Below, in pieces: positions 1 to 7,397 of a stretch of DNA of 29,021 bases. The stretch's first letter is position 1, and every line of letters begins with the position of its first letter. Source of the stretch: an uncultured Eubacteriales bacterium (GTDB lineage: Bacteria > Bacillota > Clostridia > Lachnospirales > Lachnospiraceae); contig UQXZ01000016.1 in assembly GCA_900545225.1 (NCBI GenBank), positions 1 to 29,021 on the forward strand. The letters run 5' to 3'. The position numbers and the translations under genes are program-made. Below the pieces are notes generated by a model. The model worked only from the letters and a program-made list of their open reading frames with translations. It was not told the origin of the DNA and ran no database searches.

Positions 1-55
1 TTTTCTTGCAGCTGTTTCTATGTTGTAGTAATCTGTTGCTTTTAAGTCATTAACC
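1..55. repeat. 55-bp terminal direct repeat, left copy
   Basis: Bases 1-55 are identical to 28967-29021. The repeat encodes VNDLKATDYYNIETAARK in the same reading frame at both places. The length is typical of a de Bruijn-graph overlap, consistent with a contig whose ends join. Confidence 0.97.
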
Positions 56-2028
56 TTTTTAAATCCAGCATTTTCTAATTCTGTTAGGGCTGTATTACTT
101 GGAGATTCTGGTGCGAGCACAGGATAAAGGATTACAGAACTTATCACCTTATCATTCTTAAAATCCCACACTGAATCGTCAGCTCCGTTTCTCCACTCAG
201 TTACAGTATAACCTTGTATATCTATCTTTGGTATCATATCTATGGGAATTGTTCCATCCGGAAGTACCATAATTGTTCCATACAATGTATGATTTCCATC
301 TGCAATGTAGCCTTTCTCTGCAAAATCAACTGTAAGCTTATTAACAGATTGGAGGTTTTGTCCATCCTGAATGATTGCTTGATTCGCATGTTTATCTGCT
401 GGGATAAAGTTTTGTATATTCGGTGTTACACCATCTACATAAGAAACAATCGTACGATAATTTTTCCACATTGTATCTCTAATTGGCACCGGTGTCACCG
501 GATTAAATGGTGCTACTACATCCACTTTTGCATTTTCAAATCTGTCAGTTGCAAGAAATATATCATCAGCAATATTAGGAGAACCGCTAAGTTCAAGTTT
601 TGCAGGTTCTTGCACATTGCCATTGTCTCCACTTATGCAGATTCCATTGCCATCAGTTGCCTTATTCCCTGTAATAGTTCCACCGGAAATATTAATCTTA
701 ACGGGTGCTTCCCATGGAAACCCAAGGATTGCTCCGCCATTGCCTCCTGCAGTATTATCGGCAATGATTCCTCCTGTCATTGTGAAGGTTGTTCCGCCTC
801 CATATCCTCCTTCAAGAAAAACACCAGCCGCGTTATATTTGGTTGTATTATTTTTAATTACACCAGTGCCGCTTAAATTGACAGTTGAATTACCAACCGC
901 ACAAACACCGCCGCCCCATGTAGAATTATTGGAAGAAATCTCGGTGCCACTTATATTCAAAACTCCAGAAGCAAATACAGATACACCACCGCCTGAATTG
1001 GCACTATTGTTGCGGATAACTCCTCCTGTAAGATTAGTTGTTCCGCTGCATACAATCGCACCACCGCTTGAATTGGCACTATTGTTGCGAATAACTCCTC
1101 CTGCAATATTAGTTGTTCCATTGCATACAATCGCACCACCAATTCCGTCAGTCGAATTATTATATATTTCTCCTTTATTCATTGTGAATGTTGTCATCTC
1201 ATCCACTCTAATGGCTCCTGCTTCTCTGTCAGTGCTTTTATTATCATGTATACTTCCGCCATTCATAATAAAGTTTCCATCCATATCATTATTATATGGT
1301 GCAAGAAAAATAGCTCCTGCAATATTACCACTGTTATTGCAAATTTCTCCACTTTCCATAGTTACATTACCACCAATAACAGATAGTGCCGTATCACGAG
1401 AATTACAGATTTTTGTATTTCCTTTTAGTACTAAGTTGGCCTTAATTAATCTGACGGAAGAATGCCCCGTTTCTATGGACATTCCATCTATCGTTACATT
1501 ATCCAATGTTAGAGTTGCACCACTTTCAACTCTTAAAATGTTATCGTTGTAGCTTGCGGCTTTTTTAAATGTCACATTGGAAATAGTTGTATCTTTAGAA
1601 ATTACAACAGAAAAATTTATAACATTAATTGTTCCTCCTTCTCCTGCAATTTGTAATGCTTTCTCCAAGCTTTTTACAGCATTTGCAGCAGAAGTTCCAT
1701 CTTTATCATCCGAACCGGACCATGTATCCAAATATGCAATATTACCCGTATTAACTGCAACCCCTGCTTCATCTTCTTTCGACATGTTAGCAATATTTAC
1801 ATTGTCCTGAATATTTGATTCTTTATCTTTCTGTTCTTCTTTCTCCCCTGTGTTTTGCACCTCTACAACTTCTTGATTCTTACTTTTGTTAGTCTCTACA
1901 GAGACATTCTGAATATTCCCTACTTCTTGCATGGGAATCCGAGTTTCAGCAAATGCAATATTCCCCATTGATATACTAACAACAGCAGCTGTTGTAATAA
2001 TCAACGCTAATCCCTTTCTTTTTTTCAT
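1..2028 (-). CDS. Secreted beta-helix surface protein, N-terminal part (open at the left edge)
   Basis: ATG at 2028 opens 676 codons without a stop to the window edge. Residues 1-27 form a signal peptide: MKKRK, a hydrophobic core, then AFA before ETRIP. A charged linker rich in E, K, N and Q follows to about residue 90. From about 120 to 480 there are Gly/Asn-rich repeats of the kind GGxIxxNxA / TMxGGxIxxN, typical of right-handed parallel beta-helix (Pel/polymorphic outer membrane protein-like) domains. They include 25-residue tandem units. The last 18 residues (VNDLKATDYYNIETAARK) look like the start of a ricin-type lectin repeat. They are identical to the first residues encoded at the right edge, so the protein probably continues at 28966 and ends at 27545 (about 1149 aa). 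A role in adhesion or glycan binding is inferred. No sortase motif is visible. The upstream purine-rich sequence AAGGAATTGGGAAA is only a fair ribosome-binding site. Confidence 0.85.
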   Translation of the reverse strand, partial: MKKRKGLALIITTAAVVSISMGNIAFAETRIPMQEVGNIQNVSVETNKSKNQEVVEVQNTGEKEEQKDKESNIQDNVNIANMSKEDEAGVAVNTGNIAYLDTWSGSDDKDGTSAANAVKSLEKALQIAGEGGTINVINFSVVISKDTTISNVTFKKAASYNDNILRVESGATLTLDNVTIDGMSIETGHSSVRLIKANLVLKGNTKICNSRDTALSVIGGNVTMESGEICNNSGNIAGAIFLAPYNNDMDGNFIMNGGSIHDNKSTDREAGAIRVDEMTTFTMNKGEIYNNSTDGIGGAIVCNGTTNIAGGVIRNNSANSSGGAIVCSGTTNLTGGVIRNNSANSGGGVSVFASGVLNISGTEISSNNSTWGGGVCAVGNSTVNLSGTGVIKNNTTKYNAAGVFLEGGYGGGTTFTMTGGIIADNTAGGNGGAILGFPWEAPVKINISGGTITGNKATDGNGICISGDNGNVQEPAKLELSGSPNIADDIFLATDRFENAKVDVVAPFNPVTPVPIRDTMWKNYRTIVSYVDGVTPNIQNFIPADKHANQAIIQDGQNLQSVNKLTVDFAEKGYIADGNHTLYGTIMVLPDGTIPIDMIPKIDIQGYTVTEWRNGADDSVWDFKNDKVISSVILYPVLAPESPSNTALTELENAGFKKVNDLKATDYYNIETAARK
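991..1140 (-). repeat. Two 75-bp tandem repeats in the beta-helix gene
   Basis: Two adjacent 75-bp units (1140-1066 and 1065-991) each encode 25 residues of the form GGAIVCxGTTNxxGGVIRNN plus SANS. They differ at only a few bases. A third unit starting at 990 has diverged. In the protein each unit corresponds to roughly one coil of the predicted beta-helix. Near-identity at the DNA level suggests recent duplication, so copy number may vary between strains. Confidence 0.8.
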
Positions 2029-2091
2029 AATTTCCCAATTCCTTTTTCTTGCCTTATGGCAATATATAGATTTATAATTAAAAACATTTAT

Positions 2092-2120
2092 ATTTTACTA
2101 TACTTTTTTATACGACTCAA
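2092..2120 (-). promoter_or_regulatory. Candidate sigma-A promoter of the beta-helix gene
   Basis: On the minus strand, TTGAGT (2120-2115) and TAAAAT (2097-2092) are separated by 17 bp. They lie about 65 bp upstream of the ATG at 2028. The surrounding DNA is very AT-rich, so chance matches are likely. Confidence 0.35.
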
Positions 2121-2274
2121 TTATACATATCCATATATATAGGAGGTTTATTTTTAAATTATATTTAAATACATGAGCTTAATATACAATTATATATAAG
2201 AACCTTATGTAATTTACATATATCTATAATTAAAAAATGATATTTTTCAATATAAATACATATTGTAATCCCTA

Positions 2275-2770
2275 AAGTCCTTTTTTTATCTTTATGAAAA
2301 ATAGAATTTTTCATATTTTTATAATCTGAAAATTCTACACCATTATCTACTGTGATTGTCTTGAATATTTTAGAAAATAAATCTCCCCATTTTCGTTCTA
2401 AACAATTCAAAGATTTAACTACACTGTAAGAGCAACCGTTCGGCATTTTTATAACTATTTCAGATAGTGTTTTCTTTCAGTAAGAACTAATAAATTTGCT
2501 TTGGTATTACCTCTTGAACCCTTTACTGTATCCATTTCCCAATGTCCAAAATTATTCCTATAATCTACTTCTTTAGGTCTTTCATCAATACTGATACCAC
2601 GGCAATTATTTCTAATTCGTACTATACTTTTTCTTTTTCTTTTTTCCCTTTAATTGGAAGATTTTTGTTTGTTATATTTAAAAAATATCCCTTTTTCAAT
2701 ATATGTATAACAAGTTGTTGTACATATCATTACACTTAAATTATCCTTTTCTTTTTCGGCTTCCGCATTA
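2275..2770 (-). pseudogene. IS30-family transposase remnant, frameshifted and truncated
   Basis: Reading the minus strand across frames gives recognisable IS30-transposase blocks in the right order. Near 2720 there is CYTYIEKGIFF, then ISIDERPKEVDYRNNFGHWEMDTVKG around 2595-2520 and LLVLTERKHY around 2490. After a frameshift near 2460 comes SVVKSLNCLERKWGDLFSKI, then the DDE-type block FKTITVDNGVEF near 2340. An in-frame stop near 2655 and the frameshift break the gene. The N-terminal helix-turn-helix region and the C-terminal catalytic Glu region are missing; family similarity fades at about 2280. It is a dead insertion-sequence relic lying between the surface-protein promoter and the truncated carbohydrate-binding gene. 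No terminal inverted repeats could be assigned. Confidence 0.7.
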
Positions 2771-2822
2771 TTAAGTTATACATCACAATCGGGAATAATT
2801 ATTGAAAAAAGGCAAAAAAAAG

Positions 2823-2851
2823 GACAATGTCAGCTATTGACATTGTCTTTT
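2823..2851. terminator. Bidirectional hairpin terminator
   Basis: GACAATGTCA, a 5-base loop, then TGACATTGTC forms a perfect 10-bp stem. It is flanked by an A-run on one side and a T-run on the other. On the minus strand it is followed by eight T's. It probably ends transcription of the carbohydrate-binding gene whose stop is at 2999. Confidence 0.7.
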
Positions 2852-2998
2852 TAGAGCTATGCTTGAATATATATACAAATAAAAGAATATTTGCTTTGTT
2901 ATGGAGGTAATTATACTCCTTATAAATTAATTAGCAAGTAAATAAATAAAGTTAATTGTGTTATTACTTAATTTATAACGGCATTTTAATCATTTTTA

Positions 2999-4360
2999 TT
3001 ATTCAGCCGTTACAGTCATAGAATTTTCTCCAATTGAGACAGTATATGTCTGTCCTGAAACGATTTCATCGTTAGTTACAACAAGATATTGGTATGAAAG
3101 ACTTGGTGTAAATACTGCAACAGTCTTTCCGTTGCTATTCTTAACCTCAACCTGACTGCCTGAAGAACCATTTGCATTAAATGTTAATACGCCCTGGTTT
3201 GCGCCTGTCAGTGTCTGAGCCATTGTTGCAGCACCTGTACCAATAAATGTTCCACCTGTGATTGTTCCTGTTGTATCGTAATCCAATACGGATGTATCAC
3301 CCTGTGTCGGACTATATACAGTTGTATTTCCTCCTGTAATTTCAAGCGATCCATTTGCATCAATTCCGTCACCTGAAGCATTTATTAAAATGTTACCACC
3401 TGAAATTACAATACTTCCTGTGCTTGAAGATGTATATCCTCCGCCAAACATTCCGTCTCTTCCGCCTGTAGATGCACTGGAGTCTGTTCCTCCCGCTGCA
3501 TTGATACCGTCATCTGTGGCAGTAATTGTAATATTTCCATTTTCAATAGTTACATTCTGAGCTTCAAGGCCCTCATAACTTTCATTTACATTGATATTTC
3601 CGCCTGTGATGTTAAGTGTATTATCTGCATGTACACCATCATCACCTGATTCAACATTAAATGTACCTCCTGCAATCTTAATGGAGTTATTAGAATGAAG
3701 ACTGTCATCAGCCGAATCAATGTTAAATGTACCACCATTGATAATAATGCTGTCTGTTGCCTTTATTCCATTCATACTTGTAGATGCATCACCTGAATTA
3801 CTATCAGCTGTCTGAGTACTCTGGTTGTCAGAAGATACATTTGCAAATGTTTCAACGCAACCTGAGGCACTATCTGATGTTCCACTCATAGTGCTATTTG
3901 AACCACCAGGACCACCATTTGATCCGCTGTCATGTCCGCCATTCATGCCACCGCCCGGAGCGCCTCCACCGGAAGGTCCGTTAAACTGTCCCCATGATTC
4001 CGATGACTTCTGTTCACCATTTTCACTTCCACCACCTGTAGTGATGTTAAATGTTCCGTCCTGAATCAGAACATATGCAGAAGCGCTTATTCCATCACCT
4101 TCTGATGTAATATTAAATGTACCATTTTCAACATAAACAAATCCTAATGAAGTATCATCTGAATTGTCAGAATGAATACCGTCCTTACCTGATGTAATGT
4201 TAAATGTTACATTAATTGAACGAACACTGTCATTAGCATCCAATCCGTGTTCAGATGATGTGATAGTAATTGTAAATGTCTTATATCTTTCATCATTTTT
4301 CTTTGGTCCGAAACCGAAGCTGTTATAGATAATGAAAATTATACATATATGAAAGTGCAA
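2999..4360 (-). pseudogene. Carbohydrate-binding-domain (DUF4353-like) surface protein, N-terminally truncated
   Basis: The frame encodes repeated units of about 20 residues of the pattern GGTFNIxSxDDGIHADN. Similar beta-helical repeats occur in Clostridia proteins annotated as carbohydrate-binding domain-containing (DUF4353), usually next to VTC and DUF4956 genes. A Gly/Ser/Asn-rich linker (GGGAPGGGMNGG) sits near residues 125-165. The C-terminus carries a small beta domain ending SIGENSMTVTAE. The expected signal peptide and first half are absent. The frame begins at a TTG inside DUF4956-derived DNA with no Shine-Dalgarno sequence, and recognisable family sequence starts only at about 4325 (FGFGPKKNDERYKTF). 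A deletion therefore seems to have joined the DUF4956 start to the middle of this gene. Expression as a secreted protein is unlikely. Confidence 0.7.
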
Positions 4361-4451
4361 GTATAATTCCTATTCCAAGTGATACTGCAAGGCATATCAA
4401 AAAGTTCTGAACAGATATAACAGCTGTTCCCTCGGGAACGAGTTTGTCAAG
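4323..4451 (-). pseudogene. DUF4956 membrane protein, N-terminal scrap
   Basis: The minus-strand frame from 4451 to a TAA at 4323 gives 42 residues: LDKLVPEGTAVISVQNF followed by one hydrophobic helix ending LALSYMYNFHYL. This resembles the first transmembrane segment of DUF4956 proteins, which are commonly encoded between a VTC polyphosphate polymerase and a carbohydrate-binding protein. No start codon or ribosome-binding site precedes it, because the upstream DNA belongs to the mobile element (the tnpW stop is at 4447-4449). The rest of the protein, about 170 residues or more, is missing. The short match makes the family assignment tentative, but the neighbouring VTC and carbohydrate-binding genes support it. 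Confidence 0.5.
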
Positions 4452-4635
4452 ATGATTTTTGTAAGTTTTCTAAATTCAAATATTTATCCGCTGAAAAATC
4501 TCCCAACATCTCGTGTCTGCATATCTCTTGAAACACCGTATTCAAAGGCTTATTCGCACTTTCCGATTGCTTCACATTTACAATAAAAGTGGTTTTGCCT
4601 ATTCGTGTTGTATAAGATAAAGTGTTTTCTTTCAT
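4447..4635 (-). CDS. tnpW: TnpW-family transposon-encoded protein
   Basis: This 62-residue protein has the features of the TnpW family of Tn4451-like elements: a start of the form MKENTxxYTTRIGKTTFIVN and a C-terminal half with HEMLGDFSADKYLNLEN. The function of TnpW is not established. It is the last gene of the element. A purine-rich ribosome-binding site (AAAGGAGAAA) precedes the ATG. Its TGA stop overlaps the inferred element/host junction, so the left end of the element lies at or within a few bases of this codon. Confidence 0.75.
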   Translation of the reverse strand: MKENTLSYTTRIGKTTFIVNVKQSESANKPLNTVFQEICRHEMLGDFSADKYLNLENLQKSS

Positions 4636-4665
4636 ATAATCCGTTTCTCCTTTTCATAAATTGAC

Positions 4666-4695
4666 TGTGGGGCATTCCGTTTGGAACACCCCACA
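4666..4695. other. Strong inverted repeat between tnpW and the short basic ORF
   Basis: TGTGGGG and CCCCACA enclose a second pairing, TTCC with GGAA, giving a GC-rich hairpin of about 11 bp. There is no T-run on the minus strand, so it is not a classical intrinsic terminator. It may stabilise mRNA or attenuate transcription into tnpW. Confidence 0.5.
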
Positions 4696-4758
4696 AATAC
4701 AGCCTGTTTCATCTGAACATATCAAGAAGTCATTAAGTTGCAAGTACAATGGAAATGG

Positions 4759-4875
4759 TTATCTTTCCATACCACGCTTGTTTCTTCGTGCCTTGATACG
4801 CTCCTGTCTTTCTTTTTCCCTTGCTTCTTTTTCGGCTCGTTCCTGTGCTTCCTTAAAAGAAAAAAGTTGCTTCAC
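4759..4875 (-). CDS. Short basic coiled peptide downstream of the relaxase
   Basis: A GTG three bases after the relaxase stop, in the same frame, opens 38 codons: VKQLFSFKEAQERAEKEARE followed by KERQERIKARRNKRGMER. The peptide is highly charged and predicted helical. There is no separate Shine-Dalgarno sequence, so translation would rely on reinitiation after the relaxase. It could equally be the read-through tail of an originally longer relaxase, since TAA is the only interruption. No function is known. Confidence 0.4.
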   Translation of the reverse strand: MKQLFSFKEAQERAEKEAREKERQERIKARRNKRGMER

Positions 4876-4878
4876 TTT

Positions 4879-6024
4879 TTAAAATAAAAGTTTGGCAACT
4901 TCGGGGAAATGTTCCAACGCTTCAAGAAAAGGTCTGCACTTTTCTTTCAGTTCGTTGTATTTGGTTTTCATTCGTTCCAATGCGTTTGCACTGTCCATAT
5001 ACTTCTGTCGGTAAAAATTTGCACTCTGCTCAAATTTTTTGATTTCCGCACGACTGGTAATACCCTCTTTGGCAAGGGCTGTCAGTTGAGAATAATCCTC
5101 TTTGGAGATTGCCATTTTACCTGTGATTGTTTTCTGCCCCATACTGTCAATCTCGTTTAAGGTTTTGGAGATATGACGGGCAGGCTCATACTTGACCTGT
5201 TCCTTTTGAATACGCTTCTGCAACTTCTCCAATCGCTCTTTGTCCTGTTGGATTTGATATTGCAGGGAAGTCAAATGCTCTGCTGTACTTCCGTATTCGC
5301 CACGCTGAAAGCCTTTGAACCCTTGCTCCGTCATATAGTGAAACAATTCATCTTGCAGTATGCTGTACGAAGCTCTAAACATCGGCTTTCCGTTCTTCCT
5401 AAGAAGCGGCTTTCCTTTTTCATCGGTCAGCGGAATATCCGATTTCCATTTCTTTGAATGGCTTATCTGATTAACAACTTCCTTGACCGTTCCTCGCAGT
5501 TTTTCGTCTTTGCAACGCTTACTCCATAGGATTTCTTTCTCCACCACTGGCAGAACCATAGCGTGAAGATGATAATGGTAAACCTCTTTTCCCAGTTCCT
5601 CGGTTGCGGCTACATTGATTTCATCAGCGTGCATTACTGCCGATATAACATTGTCAGCACCGAATTTTTCCACGATGAAACGATAGGCTTCTTCATAAAA
5701 CTGCTTTGCGTATTCATAGCCACCATTACGCTCGAAGTACATCGTATTCACATCAATCACTATCTCATTAAAGAGTGTTGCGTCTCTCCTCAACCCACGA
5801 AGCGACACCTGACCGTCTGCTTCCATCTGTTTTAACTGTTCCATATAGGTAGGGGCAGTCGGCTTTTTGAAATGCACATTAAAGGGTATTCGTTCCTCAA
5901 TCACATTCATATTTTCGTAGGTTTCATTCTTGCGTTCGTTGTGCCTTTCCGCCTTGCTCACATCAGAAGCGGTGTACTGTTTTACCCTTGCACAACTCAT
6001 ATCCGCCTTGTCGATTTTTGCCAT
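4879..6024 (-). CDS. tnpZ: MobV-family relaxase (Mob/Pre, TnpZ-like)
   Basis: ATG at 6024 follows AAAGGAGAG at good spacing and gives 381 aa; an upstream in-frame ATG at 6057 lacks such a site. The N-terminus (MAKIDKADMSCARVKQY, then HNERKNETYENMNVIEERI) and the later histidine-rich segment EVYHYHLHAMVLPV match the Mob/Pre (MobV) family. That family nicks DNA at oriT and uses a histidine-coordinated metal. The motif near LRGLRRDATLFNEIVIDVN is also typical. The C-terminal third is predicted coiled coil (about residues 235-360). TnpZ plays this role in Tn4451 mobilization. A candidate oriT lies 57-74 bp upstream. The gene ends in TAA, immediately followed by the short basic ORF. Confidence 0.88.
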   Translation of the reverse strand: MAKIDKADMSCARVKQYTASDVSKAERHNERKNETYENMNVIEERIPFNVHFKKPTAPTYMEQLKQMEADGQVSLRGLRRDATLFNEIVIDVNTMYFERNGGYEYAKQFYEEAYRFIVEKFGADNVISAVMHADEINVAATEELGKEVYHYHLHAMVLPVVEKEILWSKRCKDEKLRGTVKEVVNQISHSKKWKSDIPLTDEKGKPLLRKNGKPMFRASYSILQDELFHYMTEQGFKGFQRGEYGSTAEHLTSLQYQIQQDKERLEKLQKRIQKEQVKYEPARHISKTLNEIDSMGQKTITGKMAISKEDYSQLTALAKEGITSRAEIKKFEQSANFYRQKYMDSANALERMKTKYNELKEKCRPFLEALEHFPEVAKLLF

Positions 6025-6076
6025 TTTGCTCTCCTTTCTCGGCAGGGGCGAAGCCATTACACAACATTCTTTGAAT

Positions 6077-6098
6077 GTGTGTAACCCACTATGACACT
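6077..6098 (-). other. Candidate oriT of the MobV relaxase
   Basis: Upstream of the relaxase, minus-strand AGTGTCATAGTGGGTTACAC carries a short GTGT/ACAC inverted repeat around TAGTGGGTTA. It resembles the MobV nick-site form TAGTGTG/TTA of pMV158-type plasmids. Its position directly upstream of the mob gene is the usual one. The match is by eye. Confidence 0.45.
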
Positions 6099-6128
6099 TT
6101 CAGACTTCGTCTGCAAAGATGTCGTGGG

Positions 6129-6146
6129 CAAGGGAGTTCCCCCTTG
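6129..6146. other. Small inverted repeat upstream of the relaxase
   Basis: CAAGGG and CCCTTG flank a 6-base loop, 31 bp on the upstream side of the candidate oriT. It may be part of the transfer origin structure or of the relaxase leader. Confidence 0.35.
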
Positions 6147-6170
6147 ACCTCCTTTTGATACCTCAATCAT

Positions 6171-6203
6171 AAAAACAGACTGTCCTTCCATCAGACAGCC
6201 TGC
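6171..6203 (-). terminator. Intrinsic terminator after the ATPase gene
   Basis: On the minus strand, CAGGCTGTC, a 9-base loop, then GACAGTCTG (nine pairs, one G-T) is followed directly by TTTTT. It starts 3 bp past the ATPase stop at 6206. Confidence 0.75.
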
Positions 6204-6205
6204 TT

Positions 6206-7225
6206 TTATTCTCTCGGTATATCGCCCATCGGCAAAGACCAGTACCACAGAAAGCCTTTCTTTTGGGAGATAACTTCTGCTTTCTTCTTTGCCTTTTTGA
6301 TGGTCGATTTCTTGAACCCTGCGGCTTCAAGTCTTTCTTCGCAATCCGAAGAAAGCATTTCTCCGTCTTTCAGCATTTCCAAAAGAAATTCTTTCGCCTT
6401 GGTTTCCTTTTCGTTCGGTCTGCCCATTTTAGGGGCAAGGGACTGGAACGCTTCTTCTGCTGTCATTTCCATTTCAGAAATAAAGTCCACTCCCTTTTCT
6501 GCAACCTCAAAGAGAATTGCAGAGCCTGTCGGGGCAAGGTTGGATTTCACTTGAACCATATATCTTTCCGCCGGTGCTTCTTTGTTCGGTGTGCGTGTGA
6601 TTGCAAAAATACTTCTTGCAGCACCCGCAATATCAATCGAACCGTTGGTACGATAAAGAGGGTTGGTATCTCTCATCTTGTTCATATGAGCGATAATCAC
6701 GATGGCACAGCCTGTATTTTTTGCAACTGCAATCAAGTGATTAAACTCTGCTCTTGTTTCGTTGGCATTGTTCATTGAACAGTTTTCTCCGATATAGGAA
6801 CTCATCGGATCAAGAATTAAGAGTTTTGCGTGATACTTTTCGATTGCTTCAGCAATGCGGTTATCCCCAAAGGACAAAGATTTTTCATCTTCCTTGATGA
6901 AGATAAGGTTTTCTCCGTTCCCACCGGCAGAATTAAAACGGGGTACTACCGTATCGTCTGCATCATCTTCCGTTGTCTGATAGATGATAGTCATAGGTTC
7001 TGTTTCTTCATCGGTAAATGGGAGGGCTTCTCCCTTAGAGAGCAGGGCGGCAATGGAAAGCATCAACTTGCTTTTTCCATCGCCAGGATCGCCCTGCAAC
7101 AGCGTAACCTTACCGAATGGAATATACGGATACCACAGCCATTTCACTTCTTTCGGTTCAATTTCGCTTGCCTTGATAACCTCAAGAGGTACATTTACAT
7201 TCATTTCATTTTCCATTTTCATCAT
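6206..7225 (-). CDS. RecA-fold ATPase (RepA/AAA-type) of the mobile element
   Basis: The ATG at 7225 (MMKMENEMNV) sits behind AAAAGGAGAAC and gives 339 aa; an upstream in-frame start at 7300 would overlap the preceding gene more extensively without a ribosome-binding site. Near residue 40, Walker A is GDPGDGKSK. Walker B is LLILDPMSSYI near residue 135, followed by VIIAHMNK. These are hallmarks of the RepA/RadA-like hexameric ATPase group found in plasmids and integrative elements. The C-terminus (about 255-335) looks like a winged-helix domain with a Lys-rich helix. A helper role in replication or processing of the excised circle is an inference. Its first 20 bp overlap the preceding small ORF, implying coupled translation. 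Confidence 0.82.
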   Translation of the reverse strand: MMKMENEMNVNVPLEVIKASEIEPKEVKWLWYPYIPFGKVTLLQGDPGDGKSKLMLSIAALLSKGEALPFTDEETEPMTIIYQTTEDDADDTVVPRFNSAGGNGENLIFIKEDEKSLSFGDNRIAEAIEKYHAKLLILDPMSSYIGENCSMNNANETRAEFNHLIAVAKNTGCAIVIIAHMNKMRDTNPLYRTNGSIDIAGAARSIFAITRTPNKEAPAERYMVQVKSNLAPTGSAILFEVAEKGVDFISEMEMTAEEAFQSLAPKMGRPNEKETKAKEFLLEMLKDGEMLSSDCEERLEAAGFKKSTIKKAKKKAEVISQKKGFLWYWSLPMGDIPRE

Positions 7226-7397
7226 TATTCTTTGTTCTCCTTTTTGATAAATATTTAGGGCAATGCACCACGATACAGCGGAAACTCTGCTTACATTCAT
7301 TACTGCATTTTCTGCAAAGTCCGTTGTAGGTAATGCGATTTCTTTCGTTCAGAAACAATGCCCACTCTTGTTTCCGTTTCTTACTCATTCTCGGCAT
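7206..7397 (-). CDS. Small Cys-rich protein of the element
   Basis: The 63-residue basic protein starts at an ATG preceded by AAAGGTGG. Its cysteines are arranged as CRKCSNEC, then C, then HC (five Cys in all, plus His), which suggests a zinc-ribbon fold. The ends are Lys/Arg-rich. It overlaps the ATPase start by 20 bp, so the two are probably co-translated. Tn4451-like elements carry small ORFs of this kind (for example tnpU), but I cannot assign it to one. Confidence 0.6.
   Translation of the reverse strand: MPRMSKKRKQEWALFLNERNRITYNGLCRKCSNECKQSFRCIVVHCPKYLSKRRTKNNDENGK

Noticed and set aside
214..876. Plus-strand open frame of 220 codons
   Set aside because: Also antisense to the beta-helix gene, with Cys/Ile-rich, unnatural composition.
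991..1140. Possible CRISPR-like array
   Set aside because: The repeated 75-bp units are contiguous and coding, with no spacers.
617..1552. Long plus-strand open frame (311 codons, Pro/Leu-rich)
   Set aside because: Antisense of the beta-helix gene; its composition is the mirror of Gly/Asn repeats, with no ribosome-binding site or known domain.
2542..2739. Plus-strand 65-codon frame
   Set aside because: Lies antisense to the IS30 relic.
6057..6248. Minus-strand 63-codon frame before the relaxase
   Set aside because: Overlaps the ATPase end, its terminator and the candidate oriT, and has no convincing ribosome-binding site.
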